Shown: piece after piece, positions 36,481-42,534 of the stretch
How positions within the stretch are numbered: position 1 is the stretch's first letter
Layout: each line of letters opens with the position of its first letter
Assembly: GCF_025165815.1 (NCBI RefSeq)
Contig: NZ_JAFFZE010000008.1
Coordinates: 1-42,534 of the forward strand
DNA length: 42,534 nt
DNA from: Actinophytocola gossypii
GTDB taxonomy: Bacteria > Actinomycetota > Actinomycetes > Mycobacteriales > Pseudonocardiaceae
Direction: 5' to 3'
Translations under genes and position numbers: made by a program
Notes under the pieces: model-generated
What the model saw: the letters and a program-made list of their open reading frames with translations, nothing else
Database searches by the model: none
What the model was told of the DNA's origin: nothing

Positions 36481-38097
36481 TTGTCCGCTCTGGTTACGGC
36501 GATCTCGCTCGCCCAGGACCCGCCGGCCAAGGAGACGCTGGCGCCGATCGACTACGGCGCCATCATGCCGATGTTGATCATCCTGGGCGCGGCGTGCCTC
36601 GGGGTGCTGTTCGAGGCGCTCCTGCCGCGGCACCAGCGCTGGTCGGCGCAGGTGGCCCTCACGCTGCTGGCACTGGTCGGCGCCGGCGTCACGATGGCGT
36701 TCTACATCGCCGACGCGCCGGCGGACGGAACGCTGACCCTGGCCGGCGCGATCGCGGTCGACCGCCCGGCGCTGTTCCTCTGGGGCACGCTGCTCGCGCT
36801 GGCGCTCGGCGCCGTGCTGATGATCGCGGACCGCACGGTCGAGCCCGGTGGTGCTTTCGTCGCCCAGGCGGCGATCCGTCCCGGCACCGTGCAGGACCGC
36901 GAGCAGCGCCTCGGCGCGCATCCCGATCGCCGGGACGGCGCCAGGTTCCAGATGCAGACCGAGGTCTTCCCGCTGACGCTGTTCGCGCTCGGCGGCATGA
37001 TGGTGTTCTGCTCGGCGAACGACCTGCTGACGATGTTCATCGCGCTCGAGGTGCTGAGCCTGCCGCTGTACCTGATGTGCGGGCTGGCGCGGCGGCGCAG
37101 GCTGCTGTCCCAGGAGGCGGCGGTCAAGTACTTCCTGCTCGGGGCGTTCGCGTCGGCGTTCTTCCTGTACGGACTCGCGCTGCTGTACGGCTACGCGGGT
37201 TCGGTGCGGCTGGCCGACATCGCCAACGCCGCCGCCGGTTCGGACCGTTCGGACACGCTGCTGTTCGGCGGCATGGCGCTGCTGATCGTCGGGTTGCTGT
37301 TCAAGGGTTCGGTCGGCCCGTTCCACGCCTGGACCCCGGACGTGTACCAGGGCGCTCCGACGCCGCTGACGGGCTTCATGGCCGCGTGCACGAAGGTCGC
37401 CGCGTTCGGCGGTATCCTGCGCGTGCTGTCGGTGGGTCTGGAAAGCACCCAGTGGGAGTGGCGCGGCATCATGTGGGGCGTCGCGATCGTGTCGATGATC
37501 ATCGGGGCGGTGCTTGGCCTGACCCAGACCGACATCAAGCGGATGATCGCGTACTCGTCGATCGCGCACGCCGGCTTCCTGCTGATCGGCGCGATCGTGC
37601 TGACCCCGGACGGCCTGTCGTCGACGCTGTTCTACCTGCTGGCCTACGGCTTCACCACGGTGGCCACGTTCGGCGTGATCTCCCTGGTCCGCGACGCCGA
37701 CGGCGAGGCGACCCACCTGTCCCAGTGGGCGGGCCTGGCGAAGCGCTCGCCACTGGTGGCGGGGGTGTTCACGTTCCTGCTGCTGGCGCTCGCCGGCATC
37801 CCGTTGACGAGTGGGTTCATCGGCAAGTTCGTGGTCTTCTCGGCGGCGCTGTCGGACGGCATGGCCCCGCTGGTCGTGATCGCCCTGATCGCGTCCGCCG
37901 TGGCGGCGTTCTTCTACCTGCGGGTGATCGTGCTGATGTACTTCAGCGAGCCAGCACCGGACGGCCCCACCGTCACCGTCCCCGGCGCCTTCACCACGGC
38001 GTCGATCACCCTGGGCGTCGTGGTCACCCTCCTGCTGGGCATCGTCCCGGCCTTCGCCCTCGACTGGGCCGACGCCGGCACCTTCGCCCTCCGGTAA
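36481..38097 (+). CDS. nuoN: NADH-quinone oxidoreductase subunit N
   Basis: A 538-aa antiporter-like subunit next to NuoK. Landmarks are FIALEVLSLPLYLMCGLARR, FHAWTPDVYQGAPTPLTGFMA and IKRMIAYSSIAHAGFLLIG. I take the TTG at 36481: GGAGG at 36468-36472 is 8 nt upstream, and the start is 1 nt after the nuoM stop. ATGs at 36466 and 36457 are in frame but lie in the nuoM end without a ribosome site. A hydrophilic Arg/Gln-rich insertion at about 122-160 separates two early helices; E. coli lacks it. Confidence 0.93.
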   Translation: MSALVTAISLAQDPPAKETLAPIDYGAIMPMLIILGAACLGVLFEALLPRHQRWSAQVALTLLALVGAGVTMAFYIADAPADGTLTLAGAIAVDRPALFLWGTLLALALGAVLMIADRTVEPGGAFVAQAAIRPGTVQDREQRLGAHPDRRDGARFQMQTEVFPLTLFALGGMMVFCSANDLLTMFIALEVLSLPLYLMCGLARRRRLLSQEAAVKYFLLGAFASAFFLYGLALLYGYAGSVRLADIANAAAGSDRSDTLLFGGMALLIVGLLFKGSVGPFHAWTPDVYQGAPTPLTGFMAACTKVAAFGGILRVLSVGLESTQWEWRGIMWGVAIVSMIIGAVLGLTQTDIKRMIAYSSIAHAGFLLIGAIVLTPDGLSSTLFYLLAYGFTTVATFGVISLVRDADGEATHLSQWAGLAKRSPLVAGVFTFLLLALAGIPLTSGFIGKFVVFSAALSDGMAPLVVIALIASAVAAFFYLRVIVLMYFSEPAPDGPTVTVPGAFTTASITLGVVVTLLLGIVPAFALDWADAGTFALR

Positions 38098-38110
38098 CGC
38101 GTTCACGGTG

Positions 38111-38148
38111 CGCCGGCCCCGGGTGAGCATCGCCACCCGGGGCCGGCG
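38111..38148 (+). terminator. Strong hairpin terminator of the nuo operon
   Basis: A perfect 15-bp GC stem (38111-38125 with 38134-38148) and an 8-nt loop, 13 nt after the nuoN stop, followed by TTGTG. It should end the 16-kb nuo transcript, with the prenyl synthase then needing its own promoter. Confidence 0.8.
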
Positions 38149-38216
38149 TTGTGACATGGGGAAGCGGCCGGACATTAGGGTGGGGTGCAGGAAGCCGAGT
38201 GGGGAGCGATGCCGAC

Positions 38217-39239
38217 GTGACAGGTGAGGAAGCCGTGCCGCGACTGCCGGCGTCGCTCGGGCTGGACCAGGCCGATCCGAAGTTGGTCGAGGACGTGAGC
38301 GCCGGGCTCGGGCAGGTCGAGGACCTGCTGCGGTCCGTGGTGCACAGTGACGTGGACTTCGTGAACGAGGCAGCCACTCACCTGGTCCGGGCCGGCGGCA
38401 AGCGGTTCCGGCCGTTGTTCACCCTGCTGTCCGCCAACGTCGCGGGCTCGGTGAACCCCGACGTCGTCACCGCGGCCGCCGCGGTCGAGCTGGTGCACCT
38501 CGCCACGCTCTACCACGACGACGTGATGGACGAGGCCACGATGCGCCGCGGCTCCGCCAGCGTCAACGCGCGCTGGGACAACACCATCGCCATCCTCACC
38601 GGTGACTTCCTGTTCGCGCACGCCTCCGGCCTGGTCGCCGACCTCGGCAGCGACGCGGCCCGGATCATCGCCGAGACCATGGGCCAGCTGGTCACCGGGC
38701 AGATGCGGGAGACCGTCGGCCCGGTGGACGGCGACGACCGGGTCACCCACTACCTCGCCGTCATCAACCAGAAGACCGGCTCGCTGATCGCCACCGCCGG
38801 CCGCTACGGCGGGATGTTCTCCGGCGCGCCCGTCGCCCACACCGACGCCCTGCACCGGTTCGGCGACCTGATCGGCACGGCGTTCCAGATCTCCGACGAC
38901 ATCATCGACATCGCCTCCCCGGCCGACGAGTCCGGCAAGACCCCGGGCACCGACCTGCGCGAGGGCGTCCTCACCCTGCCGATGCTCTACGCGCTGTCCC
39001 CCGAGCACGCCGGCGAGCCCGACCCGCGCCTGCGCGAACTCCTCGCCGGACCCGTCGCCGACGAGGACGTCGACGAGGCCCTGACGCTGCTGCGCAAGTC
39101 GCCCGGCCTGGAGCACGCGATCCGCACGCTGAACGAGTACGCCGACCGCGCCAGGGCCGAGCTGGTGTCGCTGCCCGAGGGCACCGCCCGCGACGCGCTG
39201 GACATGCTCGCCCGGTACGTGGTAGCCCGGACCCGGTAA
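38217..39239 (+). CDS. Long-chain polyprenyl diphosphate synthase
   Basis: A 340-aa trans-isoprenyl diphosphate synthase that builds the side chain of quinones by adding isopentenyl units. The first Asp-rich motif is DDVMD at 101-105 and the second DDIID at 227-231. GGKRFRP (60-66) binds the substrate diphosphate. The residues before the first motif (LATLYH) lack a large double-aromatic stop, in line with a long product. Position right behind the complex I operon suggests menaquinone synthesis. The GTG at 38217 follows GGGGAG by 10 nt; a three-residue out-of-frame ORF (ATG at 38209) ends on this start codon. Confidence 0.9.
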   Translation: MTGEEAVPRLPASLGLDQADPKLVEDVSAGLGQVEDLLRSVVHSDVDFVNEAATHLVRAGGKRFRPLFTLLSANVAGSVNPDVVTAAAAVELVHLATLYHDDVMDEATMRRGSASVNARWDNTIAILTGDFLFAHASGLVADLGSDAARIIAETMGQLVTGQMRETVGPVDGDDRVTHYLAVINQKTGSLIATAGRYGGMFSGAPVAHTDALHRFGDLIGTAFQISDDIIDIASPADESGKTPGTDLREGVLTLPMLYALSPEHAGEPDPRLRELLAGPVADEDVDEALTLLRKSPGLEHAIRTLNEYADRARAELVSLPEGTARDALDMLARYVVARTR

Positions 39240-39331
39240 GCGACATCACCCTGGTCGCGTCGACTATGACCCGTTCGCAGTAGCCTGAGCACCGCCTTGC
39301 AAGGCGCGGCGGCGCGCGGAGGGAGATGACC

Positions 39332-40852
39332 ATGCCGATCTTCGGGCAGGTCTGGTTGTGGAGTTCGTTGGCCTTCCTGCTCGGAGCGCTGCTCTGCTGG
39401 GGCCTCGTCGCGCTGCCCGCCCGCAGACGGGTCGGCGAGCTGGAGTCCGAGCTGGCCGCCCGGGCCCGCCGGCAGCCCCCCGAGCGCCCCGAGCCGCGCC
39501 GGCCCGTCCAGGACGAGCGCGACGACTACGACCCGCGCGCGCTCGTGCCCGGCCTCGAACCGGACGACGAGGTGCACAACGAGTCGCTGACCAGGGCGTA
39601 CGCACTGAGCGGCACGCGTGGTGAGACCCCGCCGCAGCCGCCGGCGGGCATCAGTGGCGCGCTGGGCGGCCTGTCGGCGCCACCGGAGACCGACACGGAG
39701 CTGTCCGACGGTCCCCGCACGTCGGCCACCCAGTACCTCAACGTCTCCGGCTCGGGCTCGCTGGATGCTCCGGCCGAGGTGCCGCCCCAGGACGAGCCGG
39801 ACCGGGGCTGGTTCGGCGGCGACGACGACAAGCCGGAGGAGCCCGTCCGGGAGGACGCTCCGCAGGTCACGACGGTCCTGCCGCAGGTGCCGGCGGAGCC
39901 GGTCGAGGACGGCCGGCTGGTCGACGACATCGACGAGGCGGACGACGCCGACGCGGGGGAGGACGGCGGCACCGTCTTCACCCAGCGCACCCACCCGATC
40001 CCCGGGGAGCTCATCCGTCAGCTCGACGAGTCGGCGCCCGAGGAGCGTGAGCCCGCTCACCGCCTCGAGGACGCGCCGGCCCACGAACTGGTCGACGACC
40101 TGGACGATGACCTGGACGGCGAGCCGGACGAGCGAACCATTCTGACCGAACCCGCGGGTTCCGGCGAGTCGAAACACCAGTTGGTGGAGGATCCGGCGGT
40201 ACCCTCGACGCAGCCGCCGGCCGAGCCGGCGCACGGTGCGCACGACCGGACGGAGGTCGTGCCCGCACACACCGCCGAGGAACAGACCGCGGTGGTGTCC
40301 GCCAGCGGGCGGCCGGGGGCCGTCGGCGATCAGAACACATCGGGTGCCGAGGAGCCCAAGATCATGCCGGGGGTCACCGTCCAAGCCGAGTCGTCGCAGA
40401 ACAAGTTACCGAAGCGCGTGCCGTCCAAGCCGCCGTCACGAACACCCTTCGGGGTGAAGACGACGTCGCCGGCGAATCCGGCCCCGGCAGCGCCGTCGGG
40501 TGCGCCCGCGCAGGCGGAGAGCGCCAACGAGGCCTCACGGTCGCTGTTCGAGCCGATCGTGCCGGCCGGCGACGGGGCACCGAAGCCGGTGCCGCCGCCT
40601 CACCGCGTGCGGGGTGCCGCCGGTGTGGGCGAGGGCGGCGGGCCGAGCAACGGCCGGGGCCCGTTCGGTCCGGGATCGGCCATGCCGCTGCCCGGCGGGG
40701 CGCCGCCGTCACCGGAGTACACGATCAAGGCGAGCGCCAGCGCGATGCGGTACTGCACGCCCGAGTCGGAGAAGTTCGGCCGCACGGTGGCCGAGGTCTG
40801 GTTCCGCACGGCGGCGGACGCGGAGCGGGTCGGGTTCCGTCCGGTCACCTGA
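39332..40852 (+). CDS. Membrane-anchored low-complexity protein with shared C-terminal domain
   Basis: A 506-aa protein. One N-terminal membrane helix (about 4-25, VWLWSSLAFLLGALLCWGLVAL) is followed by RRR and a long disordered acidic and Pro-rich region (about 30-435). A compact C-terminal domain of about 65 residues begins GPFGPGSAMPLPGG and contains EYTIKASASAMRYCTPES, VAEVWFRT and DAERVGF. The next gene product ends with the same domain, which I take to be of the type named sunset domain in actinobacterial annotation. It looks like a cysteine-poor version of the Ada-like zinc-binding fold (V-W-F-x-T, D-A-E-x-x-G-F). GGAGGGAG (39318-39325) favours the ATG at 39332 over 39326. Codon 359 is TTA. 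Function unknown. Confidence 0.78.
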   Translation: MPIFGQVWLWSSLAFLLGALLCWGLVALPARRRVGELESELAARARRQPPERPEPRRPVQDERDDYDPRALVPGLEPDDEVHNESLTRAYALSGTRGETPPQPPAGISGALGGLSAPPETDTELSDGPRTSATQYLNVSGSGSLDAPAEVPPQDEPDRGWFGGDDDKPEEPVREDAPQVTTVLPQVPAEPVEDGRLVDDIDEADDADAGEDGGTVFTQRTHPIPGELIRQLDESAPEEREPAHRLEDAPAHELVDDLDDDLDGEPDERTILTEPAGSGESKHQLVEDPAVPSTQPPAEPAHGAHDRTEVVPAHTAEEQTAVVSASGRPGAVGDQNTSGAEEPKIMPGVTVQAESSQNKLPKRVPSKPPSRTPFGVKTTSPANPAPAAPSGAPAQAESANEASRSLFEPIVPAGDGAPKPVPPPHRVRGAAGVGEGGGPSNGRGPFGPGSAMPLPGGAPPSPEYTIKASASAMRYCTPESEKFGRTVAEVWFRTAADAERVGFRPVT

Positions 40853-40916
40853 GGGTGACGCCGGGCACGGGGGCGGTGAGGGCTTGCCCTATTGTTTGCG
40901 CCAATCCGGTGATCGC

Positions 40917-40925
40917 TGACCCGTT
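40917..40925 (+). promoter_or_regulatory. TGACCCGTT motif shared upstream of both C-terminal-domain genes
   Basis: The 9-mer occurs at 40917-40925, 24 nt before the second gene, and at 39267-39275, 56 nt before the first. It may mark a common promoter element or regulator site. Two copies near paralogous genes are suggestive but not conclusive. Confidence 0.3.
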
Positions 40926-40949
40926 ACCTTGCTCTAGGAGGCAGGCACC

Positions 40950-42056
40950 GTGAAGTGGTTCAAGCGGCTGTTCGGCAGGAAGCGGGATTCGCAGACCACG
41001 TCGCCTGCCGAGACCCCGGCATCCGTGGTGGAGAAGGCGACCACACCCGCGGAACCCGAGCCCGCCGAGGAAACAAAGTCCCCCGAGACTCCCGCGGCGG
41101 ACGCGCCCCGCCCAGCCCGCGAGCCCTCCGACCCGGCGCTGAACCAGTTGGACGGTGAGCGCACCGCCGCCCAACTCCCGGAGACGCAGGACACCGCCGC
41201 CACCGAAGCGGCGGCGGACGTGTCCGCCGACCAGCCGGTAGCCGAGAAGGCCCCAGCGAAGTCCCCTGCTCCGGAGGCCCCCACCGCCGACAAGCCGGCA
41301 TCGAAGGACCCCGCTACAGAGCGGCCCGCCACCAAGGAACCCGCCACCGCGCAGTCGGCTGCCAAGGAACCCGCGGGCGCGCAGTCGGCTGCCAATGAAT
41401 CCGCCGCCGCGCAGTCGGCCGCCAAGGAGACTGCCGGGAAGCAGCCGACTGCGAAGAAGTCGGCCGCCAAGCAGGCCGCCGTCAAGGAATCCGCCGCTGA
41501 GCAGTCGGCCGCCAAGCAATCCGCCGCGAAGCGGCCTGCCGCTCAAAAGCCTGCCGCGAAGCAACCGGCGGCTAAGGACTCCGCCGCTGAGCCCGCCGCC
41601 GATGGCTTAGCCGAGAAAGCCGCCGCCGAGACGTCGGCCACCGGCGATTCAGCGGAGCAGCCGGCCGCCAACGAGGCGACCAAGAAGCCCGCCACCGCCA
41701 AGGCCGCGAAGGCCCCCGCGAAGTCCACCGGCGCGAAGTCCACCACCGCGAAGAAGACCGCGGCCGCGAAGAAGCCCGCCGATCCCGCGCCCGTCACTCC
41801 CGCGACCACCGCCGAACAGCCCGCTCCCGTCGAGGAAGGCCCCTTCGGCCCCGGCTCCGCCAAGCCCCTCGCCGACGGCGCCGCCCCGGCCGAGGAGTAC
41901 ACCGTCAAGGGCAAGCGCTCGTCGAAGCTCTTCCACACGGCCGAGTCGCCCTACTTCACCCGCACCAAGGCCGACGTCTGGTTCAAGACCCCGGCCGACG
42001 CCGAGAACGCCGGCTTCGCGGCCTGGAACCACAAGAAGAAGGCCGCCGCCAAGTAA
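40950..42056 (+). CDS. Ala/Lys-rich repeat protein with the same C-terminal domain
   Basis: A 368-aa protein starting at a GTG with AGGAGG 9 nt upstream. The N-terminus MKWFKRLFGRKRD is short, basic and amphipathic, a possible membrane-surface or nucleic-acid contact. Residues 15-130 are acidic and Pro/Thr/Glu-rich. Residues 134-213 are eight 10-residue repeats related to A-Q-S-A-A-K-E-x-A-A. A Lys/Ala-rich stretch like the tail of histone-H1-type proteins follows (about 240-280). The C-terminal domain from GPFGPGSAKPLADG includes KLFHTAESPYFTRTKADVWFKT and matches the end of the upstream protein. Codon 220 is TTA. A DNA- or envelope-associated scaffold is possible; function is not known. Confidence 0.78.
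   Translation: MKWFKRLFGRKRDSQTTSPAETPASVVEKATTPAEPEPAEETKSPETPAADAPRPAREPSDPALNQLDGERTAAQLPETQDTAATEAAADVSADQPVAEKAPAKSPAPEAPTADKPASKDPATERPATKEPATAQSAAKEPAGAQSAANESAAAQSAAKETAGKQPTAKKSAAKQAAVKESAAEQSAAKQSAAKRPAAQKPAAKQPAAKDSAAEPAADGLAEKAAAETSATGDSAEQPAANEATKKPATAKAAKAPAKSTGAKSTTAKKTAAAKKPADPAPVTPATTAEQPAPVEEGPFGPGSAKPLADGAAPAEEYTVKGKRSSKLFHTAESPYFTRTKADVWFKTPADAENAGFAAWNHKKKAAAK
41349..41588 (+). repeat. Eight tandem 30-bp coding repeats
   Basis: Eight units of 30 bp encode decapeptides such as AQSAAKEPAG, AQSAANESAA, EQSAAKQSAA and KQPAAKDSAA. The first three are nearly identical at DNA level and the later ones are more diverged. The array is likely to vary in copy number between strains. 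Confidence 0.85.
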
Positions 42057-42066
42057 GCCCTGAGAA

Positions 42067-42103
42067 GGTGACCTTCGAGACGCCCAGCGTCCCGAAGGTC
42101 ACC
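42067..42103. terminator. Bidirectional hairpin between convergent genes
   Basis: GGTGACCTTCG pairs with CGAAGGTCACC. After one A/C mismatch, GACGC pairs with GCGTC around a 3-nt loop. The stem therefore spans 17 positions with one mismatch. It lies 10 nt after one stop and 3 nt from the other, on opposite strands. Confidence 0.8.
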
Positions 42104-42106
42104 ATT

Positions 42107-42534
42107 TCAGCCCACCGTCCAGGTGTCGTTCCCGTTGAGCAGCGCCTGCAGGTCGGCCGGCTTGGCCTCCTTCGCCGCCGCGACCTGGTGCCGCGCCTGG
42201 TCGTCGTAGGTCGGCCGGTCGACGCTCCGGTACACCCCGGTCACCACGTGCCCGAGGTCCTGCGTCGACAGCCGGGACAGCGCGAACGCGTAGGACGGGT
42301 CGTCCACGGTCGCGTCGTGCACCACGATCTCCGACTCCGCCACGTCGGCGGTCTTCGCGATGTCCAGCCCGTACTCGGTCCGCACCACCGCGTGCTCCCC
42401 GTCCGCCCCGAACACGATGGGTTTGCCGTGTTGGACGGGGATGAGGCGTTGTTCCTTCTGTCCTGGTTCTTTGAGTACGTCGAAGGCGCCGTCGTTGAAG
42501 ATCGGGCAGTTCTGGTAGATCTCGACCAGGGCTG
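42107..42534 (-). CDS. 2-oxoacid:ferredoxin oxidoreductase beta subunit, C-terminal part (KorB type)
   Basis: Partial gene cut by the right edge; about 141 C-terminal residues are visible. The segment begins ALVEIYQNCPIFNDGAF, with the conserved Cys of the beta subunit's last motif. It goes on to PVQHGKPIVFGAD, YAFALSRLSTQDLGH and the characteristic end ALLNGNDTWTV. This matches the KorB end of CoA-dependent 2-oxoglutarate:ferredoxin oxidoreductases in mycobacteria and relatives. The TPP-binding region lies outside the window. KorA would be expected upstream on the same strand, beyond the edge. Confidence 0.85.
   Translation of the reverse strand, partial: ALVEIYQNCPIFNDGAFDVLKEPGQKEQRLIPVQHGKPIVFGADGEHAVVRTEYGLDIAKTADVAESEIVVHDATVDDPSYAFALSRLSTQDLGHVVTGVYRSVDRPTYDDQARHQVAAAKEAKPADLQALLNGNDTWTVG

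Overview
The window is high-GC actinobacterial DNA. Codon use is strongly GC-biased, adjacent genes often overlap at ATGA or GTGA junctions, and GTG starts are frequent. A complete nuoA-N operon, an LAxTG-type surface anchor, an F420-type PPOX protein, a DUF397/DUF5753 regulatory pair and a DivIVA-like coiled-coil protein together suggest a Pseudonocardiales-type actinomycete. The family-level assignment is inference.

Left part (1-16 kb). An oligopeptide ABC transporter without its binding protein (two permeases, two ATPases) is followed within 31 nt by a secreted subtilisin. A minus-strand DUF397 + XRE/DUF5753 pair is divergent from two small proteins that share a duplicated module. Next come a sortase-anchored surface protein, a cytoplasmic S10 carboxypeptidase, a family 5 uracil-DNA glycosylase, a small one-helix membrane protein and a type II NADH dehydrogenase. 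A tRNA gene with anticodon UAA but a short, class I variable loop follows. An unknown protein and a divergent alpha/beta hydrolase close this part.

Middle part (16-22 kb). A PPOX oxidoreductase has a MerR-like operator promoter and a probable leaderless start. It is followed by a block of hairpin and 22-bp tandem repeats, then a DivIVA-like coiled-coil protein. A membrane-anchored polysaccharide deacetylase and a two-domain acyl-CoA/SDR reductase form a pair, and a Bax-inhibitor-1 family protein follows.

Right part (22-42.5 kb). The 14-gene NADH:quinone oxidoreductase operon runs from 22051 to 38097. It is preceded by two perfect Rex-type operators and closed by a strong hairpin. A long-chain polyprenyl diphosphate synthase follows, plausibly for the menaquinone that complex I reduces. 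Two low-complexity proteins with the same short C-terminal domain come next. The 3' part of a KorB-type 2-oxoacid:ferredoxin oxidoreductase beta subunit enters from the right edge on the minus strand.

The strongest leads are the short-variable-arm tRNA with anticodon UAA, the restriction of in-frame TTA codons to four non-nuo genes, the paired proteins with the shared C-terminal domain, the double Rex operator, and the duplicated small-protein module next to the DUF397/DUF5753 pair.
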